A stretch of 64,000 bases of DNA from JALZKA01 sp963725035 (GTDB lineage: Bacteria > Actinomycetota > Thermoleophilia > Solirubrobacterales > 70-9), in assembly GCA_963725035.1 (NCBI GenBank), contig CAVRWX010000019.1:1-64000 (forward strand), given 5' to 3'. Below are positions 25,817 to 34,858 of the stretch, in pieces. Below the pieces are notes generated by a model that was given only the letters and a program-made list of their open reading frames with translations, did not search any database and was not told the DNA's origin. A program made the translations under genes and the position numbers. Within the stretch, counting starts at the first letter, position 1, and each line of letters begins with the position of its first letter.

Positions 25817-26438
25817 CTACTTGGGTTCCGTTCGCTTTCTCAGTTCCGCCTGGATCAGCGCCAAGAACGTCGCCGCCTCCGTCCCCGAGATCATCCTCGC
25901 GTCCGCGGCCACCGTGGCGCCAATGGCGCCGTCCCGAGGGCTTCCGATCCCCAGATTCGCTGCTTGGCCTGCGTTGAGCACGGGTAGATAGACGCATCCT
26001 TCATAACCGAAACCACTGGCGACCGTGAAAGTTCCGCCGGCAACCTCGCGCGCTGTTATGGAGGCGTTAAGCGCCTTGGCCTCCAGCGCCTCCCATTCGG
26101 CGGCTGATCTCCGCTTCATCCTTTGTGTCCGCATCGAAGATCGTTGGCACCACAAGGCCATCGGCTTCGTCCGCCACGACGCCCACGTTGATGCGCGAGT
26201 ACGTCTCGAAGGCGCCGTCCCGGTAGGCGCCGTTGAGCCGCGGGGCGTGTCGCAACGCGCGCGCCACCGCTGCCACGATCGCCCCGATTGGGCTGGCGGC
26301 GGCACCGATCTCGAGCGAGCCTTGCACATAGAGGTGGGGGATGGTCGCCTTCGATTCGGCCACCTTGCGCGCAGCAGCGCGCCCCGCCTTGGAGGGCTCC
26401 AGGCGCTCGACCTTCCCCCTCGCGCTTCCGTCAGCCAT
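25817..26438 (-). CDS. Lipoyl-less, catalytically degenerate E2-like acyltransferase domain (frameshifted)
   Basis: From ATG 26438 the product has an E3-binding-like opening (SKAGRAAARKVAESKATIPH) and then directly the acyltransferase-core strands (NGAYRDG, SRINVGVVADEADGLVVP). After a frame break near 26095 it continues with ITAREVAGGTFTVASGFG and ends DARMISGTEAATFLALIQ. No lipoyl domain is present. The catalytic HxxxDG of E2 enzymes, usually in a DHRxxDG context, reads DARMISG here, so both the His and the Asp are lost. It is about 207 residues. It looks like a non-catalytic E2 relative, perhaps structural or regulatory; next to lpd and the E1/E2 genes. Confidence 0.68.
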
Positions 26439-26447
26439 CGCTCACTT

Positions 26448-27044
26448 CTAACCGACGATAGCCGAGGCGTCGGCAGCATCTTCGAGGCGGTCGTCGCCCC
26501 AGAAGACTTCGTCTCCGACGACGACGCTCGGGACGCCGAAGACACCCAGGTCCGCGGCCTCGTCGGTCGTCTCGCGGAGTCGCAGCTTGATGCTGTCCCG
26601 CTGGACGGCGGTCGTTAGCGCACGCGGGTGGAGCTCGGCCGATGCGGCAGCGATCAGGACGTTGTCGGGGTCCGACAGGTCGCGGCCCGCGGCGAAGTGC
26701 TGGCGGAACGCGGCTAGCGGGAGGGAGACGCCGCGGCCGATCTCGGTCGCGAAGGTGGCGACGCGCATCGCGAAGAGATAGTCGGCCGGCCAGCCGTCGG
26801 GCCAGCGGATCGGCGGCAGGCCGTACGCCTGAGCGCGGCGCTCCACCTCGCGCATGCCCTCGTCGCGCGCGTCGGTCCGCGCCCACGAGCCGCGATCGAA
26901 GCGCGCGAAGAGGCCGCCCAGGAGCACGGGCTTCCAGACGGGCGGCGGCGCGCCGGCCTCCTCGAAGACGCCGTGGATCCGCTCGGCCGCCAGGTACGCG
27001 TAGGGCGAGCCGAGGTCGTAGTAGAAGCTCGCGGGCTGTGCCAA
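26448..27044 (-). CDS. DsbA-fold 2-hydroxychromene-2-carboxylate isomerase-like protein
   Basis: About 198 residues from TTG 27044 (LAQPASFYYDLGSPYAYLA). The FYYDLGSPYAYL opening, VLLGGLFA and the closing LGVFGVPSVVVGDEVFWGDDRL are characteristic of the thioredoxin-fold HCCA isomerase / DsbA-like family, in which the CxxC is replaced (here by SPYA). Family members isomerise aromatic breakdown products, usually with glutathione, but most actinobacterial members are uncharacterised. It starts eight bases after the lpd stop on the same strand. The TTG start is chosen because no ATG or GTG precedes the conserved first strand after the lpd stop. Confidence 0.75.
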   Translation of the reverse strand: MAQPASFYYDLGSPYAYLAAERIHGVFEEAGAPPPVWKPVLLGGLFARFDRGSWARTDARDEGMREVERRAQAYGLPPIRWPDGWPADYLFAMRVATFATEIGRGVSLPLAAFRQHFAAGRDLSDPDNVLIAAASAELHPRALTTAVQRDSIKLRLRETTDEAADLGVFGVPSVVVGDEVFWGDDRLEDAADASAIVG

Positions 27045-27052
27045 GACGGCCG

Positions 27053-28438
27053 TTAGGCGTGGGTCGCCCAGCCGTCGACTGCCCGCGCGGCGTCGAGCAC
27101 GGCCTCGGAGATCGTCGGGTGCGGGTGGACGATCCGGGCGAGCTCCTGGTAGCCGCCCTCGAGCGCGATCACGTTCACGATCTCGGAGATCATGTCGCAC
27201 GCGCGGTTGCCCACGATGTGGGCGCCGATGATCTCGCCGTACTTCGAGTCGGCGACGATCTTCACCATGCCCTCGCGGTCGTCATAGACGGCCGAGGCAC
27301 CGACGCCGCCGAGCTTGAAACGCCCGACCTTGATGTCGTGGCCGGCCTCCTTGGCGGCCGCCTCGGTCAGGCCGACCGACGCGACCTGCGGGTGGCAGAA
27401 CGTGGCGCCGGGGATGAGGTCGACGTCGACGGCGTGGGTGGGCGCGCCGGCGATCGTCTCGACGGCTACGACGCCCTCCTCGGATGCCTTGTGGGCGAGC
27501 GCGGGGCCGCGCACGAGGTCGCCGATCGCGAAGACCTTCTTGTTCGTAGTGCGCTGGAGCTCGTCGATCTTGAGCTTGCCGTTGTCCTCGGTCTCGACGC
27601 CGGCGCCCGCAAGATTGAGCGGATCGATGTCGGGCGCCCGGCCTCCGGCGATGACGAGGTAGTCCGCCTCGCCCTGGTTCTCGCCGTAGGTGAACTTGAC
27701 CGACTTCGCGGTCTCCTCGACGTTCTCGATCGGCGCGCCGGTCGCGACCGTGATGCCCTGCTTCTTGAAGGTCCGCTCGACGACCCGGGCGCAGTCCTTG
27801 TCCTCGAGGGGCAGGATCTGGCCGAGCATCTCGATCAGGGTCACCTCGGTGCCGTAGCGCGCGTACGCGGAGGCGATCTCGGAGCCCGAGGCGCCTGCGC
27901 CCACGATCGCGAGCTTCTTCGGCTGCGCCGGGAGCGACCATGCGCCCCAGGTGTCGACGATCCGCTCGGAGAACTCGACGCCCGGGATCGCCATCGCGAC
28001 GGAGCCGGTCGCGAGCACGACGTTCTTCGTCTCGTACGTCTCACCGCCGACGGCGACGTTCGCGTCGTCGGTCAGGGAGCCCTCGCCCTCGATCTGCGTG
28101 ATCTTGTTCTTGTCCCAGAGCATCTTCACGCCGCCCGAGAGCGTGTCCGAGACGCTCGCGCGGCGCTCGCCGAGCGCCTTCCAGTCGATCGAAGCCTTCG
28201 TGACCTTCACGCCCAGGTCCGCGGAGTTCTGCGCGTGGTCGAGGACCTCGGCCGAGTGGAGCATCGTCTTGGCCGGGATGCAGGCGTAGTTGAGGCAGCG
28301 CCCGCCGGGCTTGTCCTTCTCGACGACGGCCGTCTTCAGGCCGAGCTGGGCGGCGCGGATCGCCGCGACGTATCCGCCGGGACCACCGCCGATCACGATC
28401 ACGTCGAAGGATTCGGCCATGCCTTCGACTCTATTCAA
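27053..28438 (-). CDS. lpd: Dihydrolipoyl dehydrogenase (E3)
   Basis: A 461-residue FAD-dependent disulfide reductase. FAD motif GGGPGGYVAAIRAAQLG at the N-terminus; redox-active disulfide in CLNYACIPAKTML; NAD motif GAGASGSEIASAYARYG; and the C-terminal HPHPTISEAVLDA with the catalytic His-Glu pair. It reoxidises dihydrolipoyl groups of the E2 proteins with NAD+. It lies upstream of the isomerase, E2-like and SRPBCC genes, all leftward, and a few kilobases before the E1/E2 genes on the same strand. Confidence 0.95.
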   Translation of the reverse strand: MNRVEGMAESFDVIVIGGGPGGYVAAIRAAQLGLKTAVVEKDKPGGRCLNYACIPAKTMLHSAEVLDHAQNSADLGVKVTKASIDWKALGERRASVSDTLSGGVKMLWDKNKITQIEGEGSLTDDANVAVGGETYETKNVVLATGSVAMAIPGVEFSERIVDTWGAWSLPAQPKKLAIVGAGASGSEIASAYARYGTEVTLIEMLGQILPLEDKDCARVVERTFKKQGITVATGAPIENVEETAKSVKFTYGENQGEADYLVIAGGRAPDIDPLNLAGAGVETEDNGKLKIDELQRTTNKKVFAIGDLVRGPALAHKASEEGVVAVETIAGAPTHAVDVDLIPGATFCHPQVASVGLTEAAAKEAGHDIKVGRFKLGGVGASAVYDDREGMVKIVADSKYGEIIGAHIVGNRACDMISEIVNVIALEGGYQELARIVHPHPTISEAVLDAARAVDGWATHA

Positions 28439-28471
28439 ACGCCTCCGGAGTCGCGCAGCACCGGGGCGTAT

Positions 28472-28895
28472 TCAGGCGACCGACGCAGACGTCGAGTTCC
28501 GACGATGACCTTCTTCGACTTGTCGCCGTCGCAGTCGCCCTTGGGCTTGACCTTGGCGTAGTAGTTGCCGCTGGCCTTGATCGGCTCGACGTTGATGACA
28601 GACGCCCTCGGTGTCGCCCTTGCCGGGTCTCGGTCTTGTCGGTGCCGACCTTCTCGTCCTTGCCGTGCCAGCTTCAGGTACAGCGTGACCTCGCGACCGT
28701 TCTCGCAGCTGCCCTTGTGCGACTTCGCCTGGCCGGAGAAGGTCTGCGCCCCGTTCTACTGGATGGTCAGCGTTCGTCTTCGCGGCCTGGGCCGCGGACG
28801 GGACCAGTGCGGCCCCGGCGATCGGCCAGTGCGGCGGTGTATGCGATTCGCTTACGCGATTACAGCTCCTCCATAAAATCAACTTCTGGCGCATG
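28472..28895 (-). pseudogene. Small secreted protein gene with multiple frame breaks
   Basis: Pieces in three frames assemble into a signal peptide (RKRIAYTAALA then IAGAALVPSAAQAA), a segment AQTFSGQAKSHKGSCENGREVTLYLK, then HGKDEKVGTDKTE, and finally VEPIKASGNYYAKVKPKGDCDGDKSKKVI. At least three single-base changes are needed. The C-x-N-G-R-x-V and G-x-Y-Y-A-K-V patterns recall small beta-sandwich surface proteins, similar in style to the duplicated-domain gene at 10234. Either decayed or affected by sequence error. No family assigned. Confidence 0.45.
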
Positions 28896-28964
28896 GTGCC
28901 CCCTGTGCGGTTGGCTTCAGAGCGCCGCAACGCTAGACCACGCAGGGTCACGTCGCATCCGTAG

Positions 28965-29525
28965 TTATCCGAAATTGCCGCCCCGGTCGGGCATCTGGAT
29001 GCGGGCCATCGCCTTGACCATGCGGTAGAAGAGGAAGCTCGACCCGGCGAGGAAGGCGAATAGCCCCAGGGCGCGCAGCACCTCCGTCGCCTGGACGAGC
29101 GCGAGGATCGAGACGACGATCAGCAGGACCAGCAGGGTCTGGAAGCCGAGCACCGCCCAGTAGCGCGCTTTCCAGAGCCCGTACGTCATTGCCCCGAGGA
29201 CGAGGGACGAGACGACCGTGAAGAACAGGTTCGGCTTCGCCTCTCCGGTCTTCGTCCCGAAGTCGTCGAACGTCGAGACCTCGACGCCGGCCACGTATGA
29301 GATGAGCGTTCCGAGTACGAGGAGCGCCGAGATCACGGCGGCCACCGTTACGACTCCGGGCCGCTCGTCCGGCTCCAGGGGTTCGAGTGCTTCCCGCGCG
29401 GCCTGGTTCTTCTCCTCGGTGCGCGCCGCCCGCGCCTCGCGCTGCGCCTGGAGCTCGGCGGTGCGGTCGCCCGAGCGCTCCTTGCGCTTGCGCTTCTCGG
29501 CGCGCTTTCTCTCCCGTGAGCCCAT
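28965..29525 (-). CDS. Membrane protein with basic N-terminus
   Basis: A 186-residue protein. Residues 1-55 are highly charged and helical (RERKRAEKRKRKERS, then Glu/Arg-rich repeats), followed by four hydrophobic segments at about 57-77, 98-118, 123-145 and 148-168. There is no recognised family. The ATG at 29525 directly abuts the thiE stop, so it is probably translated from the thiE transcript. Function unknown. Confidence 0.6.
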   Translation of the reverse strand: MGSRERKRAEKRKRKERSGDRTAELQAQREARAARTEEKNQAAREALEPLEPDERPGVVTVAAVISALLVLGTLISYVAGVEVSTFDDFGTKTGEAKPNLFFTVVSSLVLGAMTYGLWKARYWAVLGFQTLLVLLIVVSILALVQATEVLRALGLFAFLAGSSFLFYRMVKAMARIQMPDRGGNFG

Positions 29526-30200
29526 CTAGATCTGGCCAAGCCTTGCACGCAGCTCGCGACTCGCGGCCTCGGGATCGTCCGCGTCCCTGATCGCGCGGAC
29601 GACGACGATCCTGCGCGCTCCCGCGGCGACAACCTCGTCGACGTTCGAGTGGTCGATCCCCCCGATCGCGAACCACGGGGCGTCGCCCGCGACGTTGCTC
29701 GCGTGGCGGATCAGCTCGAGGCCCGCGGCGGGGCGCCCCTCCTTCGTCGGCGTCTCCCAGACCGGCCCCGCGCTGATCTGGTCGGGCCGGGCGTCGCCGG
29801 TCGCGGCGAGGGCGGCGTCGAACTGCTCGGGCGAGTGGGTGGAGAGACCGACCAGCGCGCCTGGCCCCGCCTGCGCGCGCGCTTCTGCGACGGGTGTGTC
29901 GTCCTGTCCCACGTGGACGCCGTCGGCGCCGCACGCCTCGACCAGCTCGGGGTGGTCGTTCAAGAAGAAGAGCGCGCCGTGCTCGTCTGCCGCGCGGCGG
30001 AAGGGCTCGGCGAGAGCGACGATCTCCTCGGCGCATCGCGGCGACTTCTCGCGCAGCTGGATGATGTCGGCTCCTCCCCGAAGCGCGGCGTCGAGGAGGG
30101 GAGCGGGGTCGCCGTCCCCCGGCCGTCCGTCGCAGACGAAGTAGAGGCGGGCGGCATGGAGGCGCGCCAGGCGTGAGGTGTCTGCGCGGGTGTCGGTCAC
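29526..30200 (-). CDS. thiE: Thiamine-phosphate synthase
   Basis: A 224-residue TIM barrel starting at GTG 30200. Signature motifs: YFVCDGRP, DIIQLREKS (pyrophosphate/HMP site), FFLNDHPELVEACGADGVHVGQDD, and the phosphate-binding SAGPVWETPTKEGRPAAGLE, with a closing FAIGGID. It joins HMP-PP to the thiazole phosphate. It is transcribed away from the TPP riboswitch and thiOSG operon, whose products supply the thiazole. Whether the divergent riboswitch region also regulates thiE is not evident. Confidence 0.93.
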   Translation of the reverse strand: MTDTRADTSRLARLHAARLYFVCDGRPGDGDPAPLLDAALRGGADIIQLREKSPRCAEEIVALAEPFRRAADEHGALFFLNDHPELVEACGADGVHVGQDDTPVAEARAQAGPGALVGLSTHSPEQFDAALAATGDARPDQISAGPVWETPTKEGRPAAGLELIRHASNVAGDAPWFAIGGIDHSNVDEVVAAGARRIVVVRAIRDADDPEAASRELRARLGQI

Positions 30201-30280
30201 GGCGCTCAGTATCGCGGGCGAGTTGCCCTGAGGGTGCGCTATCCGCATGCTGAGGGCAACGTGCGCGAGAGGGCTACGAT

Positions 30281-30374
30281 TCGCACTGACGGGAGCCCCA
30301 CCCAAGGGCTGAGAGGGCGGCCAAGGCCGCCGACCGTATGAACCTGAACCGGGTAATGCCGGCGCAAGGGAAGG
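30281..30374 (+). promoter_or_regulatory. TPP riboswitch (THI element)
   Basis: The conserved THI-box blocks are present in order: GGGAGCCCC and GGGCTGAGAGG (helices around the pyrimidine pocket), a variable GGCC-x-GGCC stem, CCGACCGTATGAACCTGA, then CCGGGTAATGCCGGCG and AAGGGAA. It ends directly at the thiO start, so thiamine pyrophosphate probably controls translation initiation or early termination of thiO-thiS-thiG. Confidence 0.93.
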
Positions 30375-31545
30375 ATGTTGGTCTTGCCGGACACCCGGCC
30401 TCAAAACACTCACGAGCGTCTGGATGCGGTGATCGTCGGCGCCGGCGTTATCGGCCTGGCCTGCGCATGGCGGGCGGCCCAGAGCGGCTTGCGGGTGCGC
30501 GTGATCGAGCGCTCGGAGCCGGGCTCGGGCGCTTCGGGCGTCGCGGCGGGGATGCTGGCTCCCGTCGGCGAGGCGACCTGGGGCGAGGAGGACCTGCTCG
30601 ACGCCGCGCTGGCCTCGCATCGCATGTGGGCGGAATTCGCGGCCGAGCTGGCGGACGCCGGCCGAGCGGATTCGTCGCTTCTGAGAAACGGCGCTCTTCA
30701 CGTCGCGCTCGACGCCGACGAGGCTGGGGAGCTCCGCAGGCGCTACGACCTGATGCGCTCGCTTGGCCTCGAGGCCGAGTGGCTGACGGGGCGTGATTGC
30801 CGGGAGCTCGAGCCGGGGCTGGGCCCGTCGGCCTTCGCAGGGGTGCACGCGCCACACGAGTCCGGGGTGGACCCGATGGCGATCGTGTCGGCGCTCCGCA
30901 ACGGCCTGCGTGAACCAGGGTGCGGAGATCGTCTCCGGCGCGCCTGTCACCAGCGCTATTTACGACGGCGACGCCATCCGCGGCGTCGCGACCGAGGACG
31001 GCGCCGAGCACCTGGCGGAGGCGACAGTGCTCGCGGCAGGCGCGTGGTCGGGCTCTGCCGGCTGGCTGCCCGAAGGCGCGGTGCCGCCGGTCCGCCCGGT
31101 GAAGGGCCAGATCCTCACGCTGCGCGGTTCGCCGGCCGAACCGGTGGCAGGAAGGATCGTCGTCTCCGAGCGGGTCTATCTGGTGCCCCGCGCTGACGGC
31201 CGCCTGATCGCAGGCGCGACCGTGGAAGAGATGGGCTTCGACACCCGCGTCACGGCGGGCGGGGTTTACGAGCTGCTGCGGGAGGCCTACCGGGCGCTGC
31301 CGGACGTCGCTGAGCTGGAGCTCGAGAGGGTTGTGGCCGGCCTGCGGCCCGGCACGCCAGACAACGCGCCGATCGTGGGCCGAGGAGCTATCGACGGCCT
31401 CGTGCTCGCCACGGGCCACTTCCGCAACGGCATCCTGCTCGCCCCGCTCACGGCGGAGGGAGTGGTCGCGCTCCTTCGGGGCGAGGCCGTCCCGCGTGAG
31501 CTTGGGGTGGCCGACCCGGCGCGCTTTGAAAGGGTGGCGACGTGA
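30375..31545 (+). CDS. thiO: Glycine oxidase ThiO (frameshifted)
   Basis: From ATG 30375, the FAD-binding VIVGAGVIGLACAWRAA and SGVAAGMLAPVGE are in the first frame to about 30915. The rest (GAEIVSGAPVTSAIY, then VVAGLRPGTPDNAPIVG and ATGHFRNGILLAPLT, both typical ThiO C-terminal blocks) is one frame over to 31545. About 390 residues. It oxidises glycine to dehydroglycine for thiazole synthesis. The break sits near 30905-30925, where ALRNGLR should continue into a QGAEIV strand, and is probably a one-base error. It is under the TPP riboswitch. Confidence 0.88.
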
Positions 31546-31748
31546 AGATCATCCTGAACGGCGAGGAAAGGGAAGTGGAGGCCGAGGCGAGCGTTGCCGA
31601 CGCCGTGGTGATGGCCGGTGCGCCGGACGTCGCGCGCGGGGTGGCGGTGGCTGTCCAGGGCGAGGTCGTCCCACGAGCCGAATGGGATGCGCGGGTCTTG
31701 GCAGAAGGCGAGGCGATCGAGGTGGTGCATGCCGTCCAAGGCGGATAG
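31542..31748 (+). CDS. thiS: Sulfur carrier protein ThiS
   Basis: A 68-residue ubiquitin-like protein beginning MKIILNGEEREVEAEA and ending in the essential Gly-Gly (VHAVQGG), whose C-terminus is thiocarboxylated to donate sulfur to the thiazole. GTG start at 31542 overlaps the thiO stop. The last 20 bases overlap the thiG start. All features match the family. Confidence 0.93.
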   Translation: MKIILNGEEREVEAEASVADAVVMAGAPDVARGVAVAVQGEVVPRAEWDARVLAEGEAIEVVHAVQGG

Positions 31749-32526
31749 TTCCGAAGCGACCGCGACGTGGACGCTGGGCGACCGCGAGTGGTCGTCGCGC
31801 CTGATCGTGGGAACGGGCGGCTTTCGCTCGCTGGAGCAGATGGAGCGCTCGCTCGAGGCGTCGGGCGCCGAGATCGTCACGGTGGCGCTTCGCCGGGTGG
31901 ATCCGCTGGCGCAGGGATCGATCACCGATGTGATCGATCGCCTCGGCCTGTTCACGCTGCCGAACACCGCCGGCTGCTACACGGCTCGCGATGCGGTGAA
32001 GACCGCCAGGCTCGCCAGAGAGGCGTTCGGGACCGAGTGGGTGAAGCTGGAGGTGATCGGCGACGACCGCACGCTGCTTCCGGATGCATCGGAGCTCTTG
32101 GTCGCCGCCGAGGCGCTCGTGGCCGACGGGTTCACGGTGCTGCCGTACACGAACGACGACCCGATCCTGGCGCGGCGCCTGGAGGAGGCGGGATGCGCGG
32201 CGGTGATGCCGCTCGGCTCGCCGATTGGCTCCGGCGCGGGCATCCGCAACCCGTACAACATCCGGATCATCGTCGAGCAGGCCTCGGTGCCGGTGATCCT
32301 GGATGCGGGCATCGGCACCGCTTCCGACGCGTCGATGGCAATGGAGCTCGGGTGCGATGCGGTGCTGCTGGCTAGCGCTGTGTCGCGCGCCGCCGATCCG
32401 GAGCTGATGGCCGGCGCGATGCGGAGCGCCGTCGTGGCGGGCTATGCGGCTCGGCGCGCCGGGCGCATCCCGAAGCGCACGCACGCGCTCCCGTCGACGC
32501 CGGACGAGGGACTGCCCGAGCTCTAG
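31729..32526 (+). CDS. thiG: Thiazole synthase
   Basis: A 265-residue TIM barrel. SRLIVGTGGFRSLEQM, VTVALRR, PNTAGCYTARDAV, VKLEVIGDD, the Schiff-base lysine in that strand, MPLGSPIGSGAGIRNP and LDAGIGTASDA are all ThiG signatures. It makes the thiazole phosphate from DXP, dehydroglycine (ThiO) and ThiS thiocarboxylate. ATG 31729 lies within the end of thiS. It meets the leftward gene at 32523 tail to tail with a four-base overlap. Confidence 0.95.
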   Translation: MPSKADSSEATATWTLGDREWSSRLIVGTGGFRSLEQMERSLEASGAEIVTVALRRVDPLAQGSITDVIDRLGLFTLPNTAGCYTARDAVKTARLAREAFGTEWVKLEVIGDDRTLLPDASELLVAAEALVADGFTVLPYTNDDPILARRLEEAGCAAVMPLGSPIGSGAGIRNPYNIRIIVEQASVPVILDAGIGTASDASMAMELGCDAVLLASAVSRAADPELMAGAMRSAVVAGYAARRAGRIPKRTHALPSTPDEGLPEL

Positions 32527-33212
32527 CCGCGGCGGAAGAGGCCGCCGCGCTTCTTCTCTTCGCCTTCTGTGGCCGTCTCGCCGTTCGCCTGTGCCTGGTC
32601 GAAGAGGCCGGAGGACTTCTCCTTCACGGCGGAGGACGTCTCTTTCGCCTTGTTGACGCCCTTGTCCACGGCCTCGCCGACGGTCCCCACCGCAACGGCG
32701 GAGCCGTGCGCCGCCTTGCCCAGGGCGCCTGGGTCGAGCGGCTCGATCGCCTCGTCGGGGTGGGACCCGAGATCGATCGCGGCCTTGCGCAGGGCGCTGA
32801 CCTGGCGGCGGAGCTTGCGCTCCCATGTTCCGCACAGCTCGGGAAGGTTCTTCTTGCCACGCGAGGCGGAGACGGAGCCCATGTAGGCGAGGAGGGTGGT
32901 GACGTGCTCGACGTCGTCGACGGCGAAGCGGAGCGCCTGGTTTCGCTCGAGGAAGCGGTCGAGGATCTCGGCGCGGACCGTGCCGATGCGCGCGCCCGTG
33001 CCGCGCGCGGCGAGCTCGCCGTGGAGGTCGTGCTCGGCGAGGGCTGGCTTCAGGGCGTCGAGCATCTCGCCCAGCGTTTCTGAGCCCCTGTCGCAGACGG
33101 CTCGCGTCTCGAGGTCGAGGTGGCCGGCGATGCGGCGCAAGCGGGTGCGCGCCTCTTCGGCGGTGAGCATCAGTTCGCGGTAGCCGCGGTTCTCGGCTGG
33201 GTGGAGTGCCAT
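32523..33212 (-). CDS. Helical protein of unknown function
   Basis: A 229-residue, mostly alpha-helical, charged soluble protein. The first 120 residues look like a helical bundle (MLTAEEARTRLRRIAGHLD, then ETLGEMLDALKPALAE), followed by SASRGKKNLPELCGTWE and a Lys/Glu/Ala-rich tail with a KETSSAVKEKSSGLF stretch. There is no membrane segment or recognised motif. It stands alone between thiG and the Rrf2 gene. I do not recognise the family. Confidence 0.5.
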   Translation of the reverse strand: MALHPAENRGYRELMLTAEEARTRLRRIAGHLDLETRAVCDRGSETLGEMLDALKPALAEHDLHGELAARGTGARIGTVRAEILDRFLERNQALRFAVDDVEHVTTLLAYMGSVSASRGKKNLPELCGTWERKLRRQVSALRKAAIDLGSHPDEAIEPLDPGALGKAAHGSAVAVGTVGEAVDKGVNKAKETSSAVKEKSSGLFDQAQANGETATEGEEKKRGGLFRRG

Positions 33213-33250
33213 CGACGAACGGTTTACTAGATCCGGGCCGGGAGAGTCAT

Positions 33251-33710
33251 CTACTGGCTCGACCAGGCGTCCGGAATCTCGAGCTCGGACGTGACCGGCT
33301 CGGGCAACTCGCCCCCGACGAGGTGCTCCAGCGTCGTCGCTTCCAGGACGTCGCGGATCGACTGCCTGAGAGCGACCCAGACCTTCTGAAGGGGTTCGGC
33401 TTTGCCCTCGTACTCAAGCTCCTCCGGCCGGGTTGACCGAACGCTCGCGAGTGGGCCCTCCACGGCGCGCATCACGTCGGCGACCGTGATCTCCGACGCC
33501 GGCTTCGTCAGCCAGTAGCCGCCGTCGGCTCCCTCGCTGGCTCTCGATCAGCCCGGCGTGGCGGAGCTCCGAGAGGATGTTCTCCAGGAACTTCGGCGGG
33601 ATCTTCTGGTTCTCGACGATCTCCTGCTTCTTCACCGGACGCTCGCCGTCGCTCGCGGCGAGCTCGATCGCGGCCCGGACCGCGTAGTCGGCCTTTGCGG
33701 AAACTCTCAC
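33251..33710 (-). CDS. Rrf2-family regulator next to sulfate transporter (frameshifted)
   Basis: From ATG 33710, the winged-helix start MRVSAKADYAVRAAIELA and KIPPKFLENILSELRHAGLIES matches Rrf2 proteins. A one-base break near 33525-33540 then shifts to the frame encoding ADGGYWLTKPASEITVADVMRAVEG and onward to 33251, about 153 residues. No cysteines for an iron-sulfur cluster are seen, so it resembles CymR-type rather than IscR-type members. It diverges from the sulfate-binding protein gene by 96 bases and probably regulates that operon. A close paralogue lies on the far side at 37721. Confidence 0.8.
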
Positions 33711-33806
33711 GGACCAAAGTCTAGTTGTCCTATAGGCAAAGAGGGGTTGGTACCCTGCCGGATCCTTTTCTAATCAAACCAATCAAGAAAGGCAACAATT
33801 AGTACT
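33711..33806. promoter_or_regulatory. Divergent promoter region, Rrf2 gene / sulfate ABC operon
   Basis: This is AT-richer than its surroundings. It contains the perfect palindrome CCTATAGG (33729-33736) close to the Rrf2 start, and the repeated words TAATCAAACC and CAATCAAG nearer the transporter start. It is the natural place for an Rrf2 operator. Exact -10/-35 boxes are not clear. Confidence 0.4.
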
Positions 33807-34827
33807 ATGAGGACCATGAAGAGCAAGCTCAGCGCCGGGTTGGTGCTGCTCGCCCTTCCGCTTGGGGTGGCCGCCTGCGGTGGCTCGTCCGATGACAGCG
33901 GAGGCGACGGTTCCGGCGGCTCAATCGATCTGGTCGCGTACTCGACGCCGCAGACGGCGTACGAGGAAGTCGATCATTCCTGCGTTCCAGGAGACCGAGG
34001 CAGGCGCGGACGTTGACATCTCCGCCTCGTTCGGCTCGTCCGGCGACCAGTCGCGCGCGGTCGAGGCGGGTCAGCCCGCCGACTTCGTGCACCTCCCGCT
34101 CGAGCCGGACATCACTCGCATCGTCGAGTCCGGTCAGGTGGCCGAGGACTATGCGGAGACCGAGGAGAACGGTGGCGTCGTCCAGACGTCCGTCGTTTCG
34201 TTCGGCGTCCGTCCCGGCAACCCGAAGGACATCCAGGATTGGGATGACCTCATCCGCGACGACGTCGAGGTGATCACCCCGAACCCGTTCACGTCCGGTG
34301 GTGCCCGCTGGAACATCATGGCCGCGTACGGCCAGGCTGGCGGCGCTGAGGACCAGGAGGCCGGGCTCGAGTACGTGCAGAAGATGCTCGAGAACACGGT
34401 CGTCCAGGACGCGTCGGCGCGTGACTCGCTGAACACGTTCCTCGGCGGTCAGGGCGACGTCCTCATCTCGTACGAGAACGAGGTCATCGGAGCCCAGAAC
34501 GCCGGCGAGGAGCTCGACCTGGTGACGCCGGACGACACCATCAAGATCGAGACGATCGCCGTGACGACGGAGGAGTCGGACGAGACCGCACAGGCGTTCC
34601 TCGACTTCCTCTTCTCCGAGGAGGGCCAGACGCTGTTCGCCGAGAACGGCTACCGCCCGGTCAATGAGACCGTCCTCGAGGAGTTCGCGGACGAGTTCCC
34701 AGAGCCGGCCGGTCTGTTCACGATCGAGGACTTCGGCGGCTGGGAAGTCGTCGCAACCGAGTTCTTCGATCCGGCCGAAGGCCTGATCGCGGAGATCGAA
34801 GCCGACCTCGGAGTGGCAACGGAGTAA
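33807..34827 (+). CDS. Sulfate-binding lipoprotein of ABC transporter (frameshifted)
   Basis: ATG 33807 begins a lipoprotein signal (LVLLALPLGVAACGG, lipidated Cys in VAAC), then a Ser/Gly/Asp linker and VAYSTPQTAYEE. A frame break near 33970 leads into IIPAFQETEAGADVD and onward to 34827: SFGSSGDQSRAVEAGQPADFVHL, VVSFGVRPGNPKDIQDWDDL and NPFTSGGARWNIMAAYG are the sulfate/thiosulfate-binding (Sbp/CysP) signatures. About 340 residues. It captures sulfate outside the membrane for CysT/CysW/CysA. The break is most likely an indel error. Confidence 0.87.
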
Positions 34828-34858
34828 CCGTGCCCCCGACGATCGCACAAGCCGAGTC

